A stretch of 50,511 bases of DNA from assembly GCF_003206615.1 (NCBI RefSeq), contig NZ_PZJW01000014.1, forward strand, positions 18,309 to 68,819, given 5' to 3'. Of this stretch, positions 38,260 to 45,465 are shown in pieces. Each line of letters begins with the position of its first letter. Position 1 is the first letter of the stretch. Both the position numbers and the translations under genes were made by a program. The notes under the pieces were generated by a model. It did not search any database. It was not told the origin of the DNA and saw nothing but the letters and a program-made list of their open reading frames with translations. The DNA is from Salinicola acroporae (GTDB lineage: Bacteria; Pseudomonadota; Gammaproteobacteria; Pseudomonadales; Halomonadaceae).

Positions 38260-39703
38260 CATTCAGACGCGTCCGGCGCGATCGCATCTCGGCATGCGGC
38301 GCATCCGGGGCATTCATTTCGTCGGAATCGGCGGGGCCGGGATGTGCGGTATCGCCGAGGTGCTGGCCAACGAAGGCTACGAAGTCAGTGGTAGTGATCT
38401 GAGGGAGTCGGCGGTCACCCACCATCTGCGCGACTGTGGCATCCGCGTCGCCATTGGCCATGCGGCGGTCAACGCCGAGGGTGCCAACGTGATCGTGGTA
38501 TCAACGGCGGTCGACCCGACCAATCCCGAAATCCAGTGGGCGCGCGAGCACCGCGTGCCGGTGGTGCGTCGTGCCGAGATGCTCGCCGAGCTGATGCGCT
38601 TTCGTCACGGTATCGCCGTTGCGGGCACCCACGGCAAGACCACGACCACGAGCCTGTTGTCGACGCTGTTCGCCGAGGCGGGGCTCGACCCGACGTTTGT
38701 CATTGGCGGCAAGCTGACCAGCGCGGGAACCAATGCGCGCCTGGGAGCCGGGGACTTCCTCGTTGCCGAGGCGGACGAGTCCGATGCCTCGTTCCTGCAC
38801 CTGCAGCCGATGACAGCGATCGTGACGAATATCGACGCCGACCATATGGCGACTTACGACGGCGATTTTTCCCGGTTGAAGACGACCTTCATCGAGTTCC
38901 TGCACAATCTGCCTTTCTACGGTCGGGCTGTGCTCTGCCTCGACGATGACAATGTACGGGAATTGCTGCCGCAGGTTCAGCGCCAATTCGTCACTTACGG
39001 GTTCAGCGAAGACGCCGATTATCGCATTCGGGACTTCGAGCAGACCGCCGATACCATCCGGTTCGTCGCCGAGCGCCCCGCTGACTTCGGGGCGCTGGCC
39101 ATCACTCTGGCGATGCCGGGTACCCATAACGCCTTGAACGCGCTCGCGGCGATCGCCGTGGCCACCGACGCCGGTGTCGGTGACGACGATATCGTCAGGG
39201 GCCTTGCCTCGTTCGGTGGGGTCGGCCGTCGTTTCCAGGTCCACGGTCACTATCCGCTTGCACAGGGCGGCGAGGTGATGCTGGTAGACGATTATGGCCA
39301 TCACCCGCGCGAAGTCGAGATGGTGATTCGCGCCGTTCGTGCCGGCTGGCCGCAACGTCGGCTGGTGATGATCTATCAGCCCCATCGCTACACCCGCACG
39401 CGAGACCTCTACGAGGACTTCGTCAGGGTGCTTTCCGGCGTCGACACCCTATTGCTGCTCGACGTGTACAGCGCTGGCGAGGCACCGATTCCCGGGGCGG
39501 AAGGAAAGATGTTGGCGGGCTCGATTCGCCAGCGTGGTCAGGTCGACCCGTTGTTCATCGAGGAAAAATCGGCGTTGCCGGGAATCCTCGCGCGCGTGCT
39601 GCGCCCTGGCGATATCCTGATCACCCAGGGGGCCGGGGATATCGGCGGCATCGCCCAAGGGCTCGCGCACTGTGCGCTCAAGCTCGACGAGGTGATCCTT
39701 TGA
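38249..39703 (+). CDS. murC: UDP-MurNAc-L-alanine ligase MurC
   Basis: A 484-residue Mur ligase: [18 protein letters not shown] loop [10 protein letters not shown], and H-P-R-E-V-E near residue 353. It adds the first residue (L-Ala) to UDP-MurNAc. I choose a TTG start that overlaps murG by 11 bases, with GGAG 8 bases upstream; the first ATG (38294) has no Shine-Dalgarno and would remove a short extension that pseudomonad MurC proteins also carry. The start is the least sure part. Confidence 0.94.
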   Translation: MSDSIQTRPARSHLGMRRIRGIHFVGIGGAGMCGIAEVLANEGYEVSGSDLRESAVTHHLRDCGIRVAIGHAAVNAEGANVIVVSTAVDPTNPEIQWAREHRVPVVRRAEMLAELMRFRHGIAVAGTHGKTTTTSLLSTLFAEAGLDPTFVIGGKLTSAGTNARLGAGDFLVAEADESDASFLHLQPMTAIVTNIDADHMATYDGDFSRLKTTFIEFLHNLPFYGRAVLCLDDDNVRELLPQVQRQFVTYGFSEDADYRIRDFEQTADTIRFVAERPADFGALAITLAMPGTHNALNALAAIAVATDAGVGDDDIVRGLASFGGVGRRFQVHGHYPLAQGGEVMLVDDYGHHPREVEMVIRAVRAGWPQRRLVMIYQPHRYTRTRDLYEDFVRVLSGVDTLLLLDVYSAGEAPIPGAEGKMLAGSIRQRGQVDPLFIEEKSALPGILARVLRPGDILITQGAGDIGGIAQGLAHCALKLDEVIL

Positions 39704-39738
39704 GGCTGGTGGTCCTGCCGGAAAGGAGAGTGTGCGTC

Positions 39739-39801
39739 ATGGCGCGGCCAAAGCGTTTCGAACAGTGCCGGGCCGAGGCGTCGGCAGGGCGGACGTCATG
39801 A
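39739..39801 (+). CDS. 20-codon ORF coupled to ftsQ, in the usual ddl position
   Basis: An ATG preceded (10 bases) by a very strong GAAAGGAG opens a 20-residue frame, M-A-R-P-K-R-F-E-Q-C-R-A-E-A-S-A-G-R-T-S, whose TGA overlaps the ftsQ ATG (ATGA). Most gammaproteobacteria have ddl between murC and ftsQ; here nothing larger fits. It may be a leader peptide that drives ftsQ translation by coupling, or a collapsed remnant of ddl. No function is claimed; the evidence is the ribosome-binding site and the overlap. Confidence 0.45.
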   Translation: MARPKRFEQCRAEASAGRTS

Positions 39802-40517
39802 ACTCCAATGCGCGGGGTACGCTACTCGGCATACTCATGATCGTCGTTCTCATCGGTGCCGGCGGCAGGGCACTGTGGTTGTGGCTGGACAAGCCGATCG
39901 CCCGGGTCTCGATCAGCGGCGACCTGAACTACGTCAGTGCCGCCTATTTACAGAAAGAGCTGGCACCGCTGGTGCGCGGGCACACCTGGCTCTCGCTCTC
40001 CTTGAGCGACCTGCGCACCGAGGCGCGCAAGATTGGCTGGCTGCGGGAAGTCACCGTTTCTCGCGAGTGGCCCAACACCCTGCGCTTCGTGCTTTACGAG
40101 CAGGATCCCATCGCGCGCTGGAACGACGAGTTGCTGCTGAATAATCGTGGGCAGCCGTTCTCGCCGGGACCGGTCAGCGATTTTGGGCGTCGTCTTCCCG
40201 ACCTCGGTGGGCCCGAGGGGACGGGGCGGGAAGTCCTCGGTTACTACGACTCGCTGCGCCGTGCGCTTTCCGATCTCGGGCTTTCGATCACGCAGTTGAG
40301 GCTCGAGCCACGCGGCGCCTGGCGCTTTCAGATCAATGATGGTGTCTGGGTTATTCTCGGCCGGACGGACTTGGACGCCCGATTGGCTCGTTTTATTGCC
40401 GCATGGAAACGACAGTTGGGACAGGAGGCGTCGCAGATACGCTACATCGATCTTCGTTATCCCAATGGCGTCTCGGTGGCGAGACATGGCGAAACGGCCA
40501 CCGACTCGAACGACTAG
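39798..40517 (+). CDS. ftsQ: Cell division protein FtsQ
   Basis: A 239-residue bitopic protein: a cytosolic tail of about ten residues, a membrane segment (L-L-G-I-L-M-I-V-V-L-I-G-A-G-G), a POTRA domain (I-A-R-V-S-I-S-G-D-L-N-Y-V-S through about residue 107, including the G-W-L-R-E-V-T-V-S-R-E-W-P-N-T-L motif), then the beta domain that binds FtsB. It recruits FtsBL and FtsWI. A GTG at 39732 in the same frame is too close to the GAAAGGAG; the ATG overlapping the upstream micro-ORF is preferred. It is followed by an unusually long gap before ftsA. Confidence 0.94.
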   Translation: MNSNARGTLLGILMIVVLIGAGGRALWLWLDKPIARVSISGDLNYVSAAYLQKELAPLVRGHTWLSLSLSDLRTEARKIGWLREVTVSREWPNTLRFVLYEQDPIARWNDELLLNNRGQPFSPGPVSDFGRRLPDLGGPEGTGREVLGYYDSLRRALSDLGLSITQLRLEPRGAWRFQINDGVWVILGRTDLDARLARFIAAWKRQLGQEASQIRYIDLRYPNGVSVARHGETATDSND

Positions 40518-40659
40518 GTCGGTGTCATCCAGGACAGGAAGTCGAGCTGGACCCCGCGGTTGGCGCCGCCTCCGGCATCGTCATCTGGAAAGATGCGGGG
40601 GCTCGACCGACGGCTTCTTACCCTCCGGGCTTCGTGCTTAACACCGGCTATCGTCGAGG

Positions 40660-40692
40660 GGCCGCTATTTTTACACCGGGTTAATAGCGGCC
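40660..40692 (+). promoter_or_regulatory. First hairpin of the ftsQ-ftsA gap
   Basis: A perfect 10-bp inverted repeat GGCCGCTATT / AATAGCGGCC with a 13-base loop, 142 bases after the ftsQ stop codon. Its 3' arm shares three bases (40690-40692) with the 5' arm of the next hairpin, so the two cannot both form completely. Confidence 0.65.
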
Positions 40693-40748
40693 ACACTCCT
40701 TCCTTATTTCCCTTTTAAAGAAAAAGGGCTTAATGTGGCTTTTGTTTC
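40690..40748 (+). terminator. Second, terminator-like hairpin of the ftsQ-ftsA gap
   Basis: Outer stem GCCACA (40690-40695) with TGTGGC (40734-40739), inner stem CCCTTTT (40710-40716) with AAAAGGG (40722-40728), followed directly by TTTTGTTTC. This looks like an intrinsic terminator for the upstream dcw transcript. Confidence 0.6.
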
Positions 40749-40760
40749 AGCAATGGGCTG

Positions 40761-40788
40761 GTGAAAAGGGTCGTCTTGTTCCTATAAT
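40761..40788 (+). promoter_or_regulatory. ftsA-ftsZ sigma-70 promoter
   Basis: GTGAAA (40761-40766), a 16-base spacer and a consensus TATAAT (40783-40788) in an AT-rich island. Transcription would start near 40795 and give a leader of about 60 bases before ftsA. Confidence 0.75.
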
Positions 40789-40856
40789 AAGCACGAATCT
40801 TTGTTGGCCCATTTTTATCCGGTTTATCGGTGAAGTTTGAGGAGCGACCCCGACCT

Positions 40857-42128
40857 ATGGCAGGACAATCCAACGCTTCCAATATGGTGGTCGGGCTGGA
40901 TATCGGAACATCCAAGGTGGTCGCCATCGTGGGGCAACCCACCGATGATGGCGGGTTGGAAATTGCCGGGATTGGTTCACACCCTTCGCGTGGCATGAAG
41001 AAAGGTGTCGTGATCAATATCGAATCAACCGTTCAGTCGATTCAGCGCGCCGTGGAAGAAGCCGAGCTGATGGCAGGTTGCGACATCCATTCGGTCTACG
41101 TCGGTATCGCAGGCAGCCACATCAGTTCCATGAATTCCGATGGCGTCGTGGCGATCAAGGAGCGGGAGGTTGCGCCCGCTGATATCGATCGTGTCATCGA
41201 TTCCGCCCGTGCGCGCGCCATTTCCGAGGGGCAGCGCGTGCTGCACGTGATTCCCCAGGAGTTCGCCATCGATACCCAGGAGGGTATTCGCGAGCCGTTG
41301 GGGATGTCTGGGGTTCGCCTCGAAGCTCGCGTTCACCTGGTGACCGCCGCGATGAACGCTGTCCAGAACATAGAGAAGTGTGTCCGCCGCTGTGGCCTGG
41401 AAGTGGATGACATCATTCTCGAGCAACTGGCCTCCAGCCACGCGGTACTGACCGAGGACGAGCGGGAGCTAGGCGTGTGCATGGTCGATATCGGTGGTGG
41501 GACGACCGATATCGCCGTCTTCACCGAGGGCGCCATTCGGCACACCGCCGTGATTCCGATCGCTGGCGATCAGGTGACCAACGATATCGCTATGGCGCTG
41601 CGTACACCGACCCAGTACGCCGAGGACATCAAGGTCAAATACGCCTGTGCGCTGACACAATTGGCGAGCAGCGACGAAATGATCAAGGTGCCGAGCGTTG
41701 GCGACCGGCCGGCTCGGGATCTCTCCCGACAGGCGCTGGCGGAAGTCGTGGAACCGCGTTATGAAGAGCTTTTCACGCTGGTGCGCGAGGAGCTTCGTCG
41801 CAGCGGCTACGAGGACCTCGTGGCGGCCGGGATCGTATTGACGGGGGGCACCTCTCGAATGGAGGGGGTGGTCGAGCTGGCGGAAGAGATATTCCACATG
41901 CCGGTTCGTATCGCTTGCCCGTACAACGTCCGTGGCTTGGCGGACGTGGTACGCAACCCGATTTATTCGACGGGGGTAGGTTTGCTACTCTACGGAATGA
42001 AAGACGCCAAGCACTCTCGCGCAGTATCAGCCCAGCCTCTAAGGGAAGACTCACTTCCCCGGCGCGCAACCAGGGATGAGGTTTCGACGCTGGAGCGACT
42101 CAAAGGCTGGTTTAAAGGAAATTTCTGA
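40857..42128 (+). CDS. ftsA: Cell division protein FtsA
   Basis: A 423-residue actin-fold protein: V-V-G-L-D-I-G-T-S-K-V-V-A-I-V (phosphate 1), the 1C subdomain, C-M-V-D-I-G-G-G-T-T-D-I-A (phosphate 2), G-I-V-L-T-G-G-T-S-R-M-E-G (adenosine), and a C-terminal amphipathic helix L-E-R-L-K-G-W-F-K-G-N-F that binds the membrane. It anchors FtsZ and signals to FtsN/FtsQLB. GAGGAG lies 12 bases before the ATG, a long spacing; an in-frame GTG at 40830 lacks any Shine-Dalgarno. Confidence 0.96.
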   Translation: MAGQSNASNMVVGLDIGTSKVVAIVGQPTDDGGLEIAGIGSHPSRGMKKGVVINIESTVQSIQRAVEEAELMAGCDIHSVYVGIAGSHISSMNSDGVVAIKEREVAPADIDRVIDSARARAISEGQRVLHVIPQEFAIDTQEGIREPLGMSGVRLEARVHLVTAAMNAVQNIEKCVRRCGLEVDDIILEQLASSHAVLTEDERELGVCMVDIGGGTTDIAVFTEGAIRHTAVIPIAGDQVTNDIAMALRTPTQYAEDIKVKYACALTQLASSDEMIKVPSVGDRPARDLSRQALAEVVEPRYEELFTLVREELRRSGYEDLVAAGIVLTGGTSRMEGVVELAEEIFHMPVRIACPYNVRGLADVVRNPIYSTGVGLLLYGMKDAKHSRAVSAQPLREDSLPRRATRDEVSTLERLKGWFKGNF

Positions 42129-42158
42129 CAGGCCGCAAGCGGTCTTGGAGACGGGGCA

Positions 42159-43328
42159 ATGTTCGAACTAGTAGATAACGCACCCTCTAGTAGTGCAGTC
42201 ATCAAAGTCATCGGTGTCGGCGGCGGCGGCGGCAACGCCGTCAACCACATGGTCGAGAGTAACATCGAAGGCGTCGAGTTCATCTGCGCCAACACCGATG
42301 CCCAGGCGCTCAAGCGCGTGGCGGCCAAGACCGTTCTCCAACTGGGCGGCGAGATCACCAAGGGTTTGGGGGCCGGGGCAAATCCCGATGTGGGTCGTCA
42401 GGCAGCCATGGAGGATCGTGACCGCATCGCCGAGATGCTCCAGGGCGCGGACATGGTCTTCATTACTGCCGGCATGGGCGGCGGTACTGGCACCGGTGGG
42501 GCTCCCGTGGTCGCTCAGGTGGCCAAGGAACTCGGTATCCTGACCGTTGCCGTCGTCACTCGTCCGTTCCCGTTCGAGGGGCCGAAGCGCATGCGTGCGG
42601 CCGAAGAGGGGATGAAGGAGCTTTCCGAGTACGTCGATTCGCTGATCACCATTCCCAACGAAAAGCTGCTGTCGGTGCTGGGCAAGAACGCCAGCCTGCT
42701 GACGGCTTTCAGCGCCGCCAACGATGTGTTGCTGGGTGCCGTCCAGGGTATCGCCGAGCTGATCACCAGCCCGGGTATCATCAACGTCGACTTTGCCGAC
42801 GTGCGCACGGTGATGTCCGAGATGGGTATGGCGATGATGGGTACCGGCGCCGCGACGGGGGAAAATCGCGCCCGGGAAGCCGCCGAGAAAGCCATTCGCA
42901 GCCCGCTTCTCGAGGACATCGACCTGCACGGTGCGCGAGGCATTCTGGTCAACATCACGGCTGGACCGGATCTCTCCATCGGTGAGTTCAACGATGTGGG
43001 CGCCACCGTTCAAGAGTTCGCTTCTCAGGACGCTACCATCGTGGTGGGTACCTCCATCGATATGGAGATGTCCGACGAGTTGCGGGTGACCGTCGTCGCG
43101 GCGGGACTGGATGCCCAGAAAGAAAAGGCCATTCCCCGTGAAACGGCAGCTTCACGTCCGGAAACGACTGATTATCGCAAGCTTCAGCAGCCGGCCGTCA
43201 TGCGTCAGCAGGCTGCGCGTGCGGAGCAGGAAGCCGCCGCCAAGAAGTCGCAGCAGGAGAAGCGCAAGACCTCGGATATGGACGACTATCTCGACATTCC
43301 GGCTTTCTTGCGTCGCCAGGCGGATTGA
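42159..43328 (+). CDS. ftsZ: Cell division GTPase FtsZ
   Basis: A 389-residue tubulin homologue. The GTP loop G-G-G-T-G-T-G is at residues 107-113, the T7 synergy loop N-V-D-F-A-D-V near 207, a variable Gln/Ala-rich linker at about 320-370, and the conserved C-terminal peptide [14 protein letters not shown] that binds FtsA and ZipA. It forms the Z ring. It lies 30 bases after ftsA, and GGAG precedes the ATG. Confidence 0.98.
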   Translation: MFELVDNAPSSSAVIKVIGVGGGGGNAVNHMVESNIEGVEFICANTDAQALKRVAAKTVLQLGGEITKGLGAGANPDVGRQAAMEDRDRIAEMLQGADMVFITAGMGGGTGTGGAPVVAQVAKELGILTVAVVTRPFPFEGPKRMRAAEEGMKELSEYVDSLITIPNEKLLSVLGKNASLLTAFSAANDVLLGAVQGIAELITSPGIINVDFADVRTVMSEMGMAMMGTGAATGENRAREAAEKAIRSPLLEDIDLHGARGILVNITAGPDLSIGEFNDVGATVQEFASQDATIVVGTSIDMEMSDELRVTVVAAGLDAQKEKAIPRETAASRPETTDYRKLQQPAVMRQQAARAEQEAAAKKSQQEKRKTSDMDDYLDIPAFLRRQAD

Positions 43329-43372
43329 TAGACTAATTGACTGCCCATCATCATTTTGTCACATCGATATGG

Positions 43373-43401
43373 TTGGTGGGCCAGTGGTTTGGTGTTATAG
43401 T
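43373..43401 (+). promoter_or_regulatory. lpxC promoter
   Basis: TTGGTG (43373-43378), a 17-base spacer and TATAGT (43396-43401) in the 114-base ftsZ-lpxC gap, giving an expected start near 43408 and a short leader to the lpxC ATG. Confidence 0.65.
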
Positions 43402-43442
43402 GAACACCGTTTCCAAACCATTTGACTGTCAGGTCGATGCCC

Positions 43443-44354
43443 ATGATCAAACAACGAACGCTGCAGAACACGATCCGCGCCACTGGCGTAGGGCTCCATT
43501 CCGGAGAAAAAGTGTATCTGACACTGCGTCCCGCGGCGCCCAACACGGGCATCGTCTTCGTGCGCACCGACCTCGATCCGATGGTGCACATCCCGGCTCA
43601 TGCCGAAAGCGTTACCGATACCAATCTCTGCACAGCGCTGTCCAAGGATGGCGTCAAGGTCGCCACGGTCGAGCATCTGATGTCGGCATTCGCGGGCCTG
43701 GGGATAGACAACGCCTATGTTGAACTGAGCGCCCCCGAAGTGCCGATCATGGACGGCAGCGCCGGCCCTTTCGTCTTTCTGATCCAGTCGGCGGGTATCG
43801 CCGAACAGTCGGCGCCGAAGCAGTTCATCCGTATCAAGCGCGAAGTGACCGTCAACGACGACGGCAAGCAGGCGACATTTTTGCCGCACAACGGATTCAA
43901 GGTCAGCTTCGCGATCGATTTCGATCATCCCGTCTTCGAGCAGCAGAAGCAGACCGCAACCGTCGATTTCTCCACGACCTCCTTCGTCAAGGAGGTGTCG
44001 CGAGCACGCACGTTCGGCTTCATGCGTGATCTGGAGTTCCTGCGCTCGCAGAACCTGGCGCTGGGGGGCAGTCTCGACAATGCCATCGTCGTCGACGACT
44101 ACCGCATCGTGAACCAGGACGGCCTTCGCTACGATGATGAGTTCGTCAAGCACAAGATGCTCGATGCGATCGGCGATCTCTATCAGCTCGGCTACAGCCT
44201 GATCGGCGAATTCCGGGGCTACAAGTCCGGCCACGGGCTCAATAACCAGCTTTGCCGTGAGTTGCTGGCCCACCCGGAGGCTTACGAGATCGTGACGTTC
44301 GAAGAAACGTCACAGTCGGCGCCGATCTCCTACGCCGCGCCAGCAATGGCTTGA
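43443..44354 (+). CDS. lpxC: UDP-3-O-acyl-N-acetylglucosamine deacetylase LpxC
   Basis: A 303-residue zinc amidase, the committed step of lipid A synthesis. The start M-I-K-Q-R-T-L matches E. coli LpxC (305 aa). The zinc ligand His78 lies in T-V-E-H-L-M-S-A; the other ligands lie in [11 protein letters not shown] (about His237 and Asp241). Insert motifs for the acyl tunnel are present. In E. coli LpxC is degraded by FtsH via a C-terminal L-A tail; this one ends A-P-A-M-A, so the same control is not assured. Confidence 0.97.
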   Translation: MIKQRTLQNTIRATGVGLHSGEKVYLTLRPAAPNTGIVFVRTDLDPMVHIPAHAESVTDTNLCTALSKDGVKVATVEHLMSAFAGLGIDNAYVELSAPEVPIMDGSAGPFVFLIQSAGIAEQSAPKQFIRIKREVTVNDDGKQATFLPHNGFKVSFAIDFDHPVFEQQKQTATVDFSTTSFVKEVSRARTFGFMRDLEFLRSQNLALGGSLDNAIVVDDYRIVNQDGLRYDDEFVKHKMLDAIGDLYQLGYSLIGEFRGYKSGHGLNNQLCRELLAHPEAYEIVTFEETSQSAPISYAAPAMA

Positions 44355-44392
44355 GCCTTGTCTGGAAAGCTTCGACTCCTATCGCTGAATTA

Positions 44393-44422
44393 GACGCCGA
44401 TCCCAGGATCGGCGTCGTCGTT
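44393..44422. terminator. Terminator between lpxC and dciA
   Basis: A perfect 10-bp stem GACGCCGATC / GATCGGCGTC with a 4-base loop, followed by GTCGTTTG, between two converging genes. Confidence 0.8.
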
Positions 44423-44482
44423 TGTGTACGGTGATCCCCAATGGCCAGTCACCGCGATGGCGGAGATGAGTCGCGGCCCGGC

Positions 44483-44968
44483 TCAGGTCGCTGCGCCGTC
44501 GTCCGATTCCGGTGCGACCTGGGCGTGTGAGGCCAGGCGATTCAACGAGCGCTTGAGGGGAGAGTCTTCCAGGCCCTCTGCGCAATTGGACAGGGCGTCG
44601 GCACCGGCCGGTGACAGTCGACGCGTCTGTCGTGGTGGCGCCTTGACGGGTCGGATCGGGCGTACCTTCAGCGAAAACTTCATGACCGCCTCGAAGCCGG
44701 GCAGTTGGTGAAGCAACTTCAGCAGGCGAGGCTGTTCGTAGCGCAGCCAAGTCAACCAGGCGGCGCGGTCGGTGATCAGCGTCAGCACGCCGTTGCGGTA
44801 GCCGCCGACATAGAGGTGCTCGGCCACGTCTGGTGGGAGCTGTCGTCTCAGGTGATTCTGGGCGCGTTCGATCAACGTCGCCATGCGCATCACGTCGCCC
44901 AATCCTCCCGGTTGCTCAAGGAGTCGGGAAACGGGCTGGGCTCGTAAACGCTTAGCCTTTATACTCAT
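44483..44968 (-). CDS. dciA: DUF721 protein, candidate helicase loader DciA
   Basis: A 161-residue DUF721 protein with the family core L-T-L-I-T-D-R-A-A-W-L-T-W-L-R-Y-E-Q-P-R-L-L (about residues 61-82), the KH-like fold that interacts with DnaB. DciA loads the replicative helicase in most bacteria that lack DnaC. The C-terminal third is basic and proline-rich, then polar. Divergent from the small gene before secA across 62 bases. The family is sure; the loader role is inferred from homologues. Confidence 0.85.
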   Translation of the reverse strand: MSIKAKRLRAQPVSRLLEQPGGLGDVMRMATLIERAQNHLRRQLPPDVAEHLYVGGYRNGVLTLITDRAAWLTWLRYEQPRLLKLLHQLPGFEAVMKFSLKVRPIRPVKAPPRQTRRLSPAGADALSNCAEGLEDSPLKRSLNRLASHAQVAPESDDGAAT

Positions 44969-45030
44969 CGGCTTGCACGCGGTGGGGAAAGACCCGCTAA
45001 ACCTATCACGGCGCGGAGTTCGTCGACAGC

Positions 45031-45378
45031 ATGACTTCGGTCAAAGCGCAGTCCGGTCAGCGTGGCACCATCTGGCGCCCCCGGCAGCGAGCCCATTGGT
45101 GGCTGGCCAGTGTGCTGGTCGGCTGCCTGCTGCCCGCGGGCTTGATGCACGCCGAGGCGATGCGACTGGCCGAGCGCCTGACGCAGGTCTACCTGATGGC
45201 CCCGGAAGCCATTCGGGCCGAGTCCCGGCGGGTAGCGCGCATCGCCGCCAAGCGTCCCCTGCATCCGCGCACCCTGGCCCCCTTGCCGCAGCCGAGGCGG
45301 TCCCACCTCGAACCCCTGGTTGCCCCCAGCGCCGCCCTGGACGTCCTGTCCCGCCGAGGTCCGCCCGTGTCTGCTTGA
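45031..45378 (+). CDS. Signal-peptide protein upstream of secA; candidate SecM-type secretion monitor
   Basis: A 115-residue protein I do not recognise by overall sequence. It has a basic N-region, a hydrophobic core W-W-L-A-S-V-L-V-G-C-L-L-P-A-G-L-M (23-39) and an A-x-A-type cleavage site near H-A-E-A (40-43). After this comes a basic, proline-rich domain (R-I-A-A-K-R-P-L-H-P-R-T-L-A-P-L-P-Q-P-R), ending S-R-R-G-P-P-V-S-A. Arg108-x-Gly110-Pro111 lies four residues before the C-terminus, exactly as R163-A-G-P166 does in E. coli SecM; the upstream F and W-I of the SecM arrest motif are missing. Gene order lpxC-x-secA also matches secM. Codons look like those of neighbours. GGAG lies 12 bases before the ATG, so translation start is not strongly marked. 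Confidence 0.6.
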   Translation: MTSVKAQSGQRGTIWRPRQRAHWWLASVLVGCLLPAGLMHAEAMRLAERLTQVYLMAPEAIRAESRRVARIAAKRPLHPRTLAPLPQPRRSHLEPLVAPSAALDVLSRRGPPVSA

Positions 45379-45458
45379 TGACCGCTATCGCTATCTCATC
45401 ATCACCGGCAGCCGGTGCCGATCTCGTCGTCGCATGGCTGCCTCCGGGGCACGCAGGA
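45344..45458 (+). promoter_or_regulatory. Possible secA translational control element
   Basis: The secA Shine-Dalgarno region CAGGA (45454-45458) is complementary to TCCTG (45344-45348) inside the last codons of the preceding gene, and CCTC (45441-45444) to GAGG (45356-45359). Between them lie a perfect hairpin CACCGG-CAG-CCGGTG (45403-45417) and an alternative stem GGCAGCC/GGCTGCC (45407-45413 and 45436-45442). Pairings were found by eye, not by folding software. Confidence 0.4.
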
Positions 45459-45465
45459 ATAGATC

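Larger units (their letters stand above)
40518..40856 (+). other. 339-base ftsQ-ftsA intergenic region
   Basis: No gene is supported here. The first 140 bases are GC-rich like the surroundings and show nothing recognisable. The rest is AT-rich and holds the two overlapping hairpins and the ftsA promoter listed separately. In E. coli ftsQ and ftsA overlap, so this spacer is a notable departure and splits the cluster into two likely transcription units. Confidence 0.8.
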
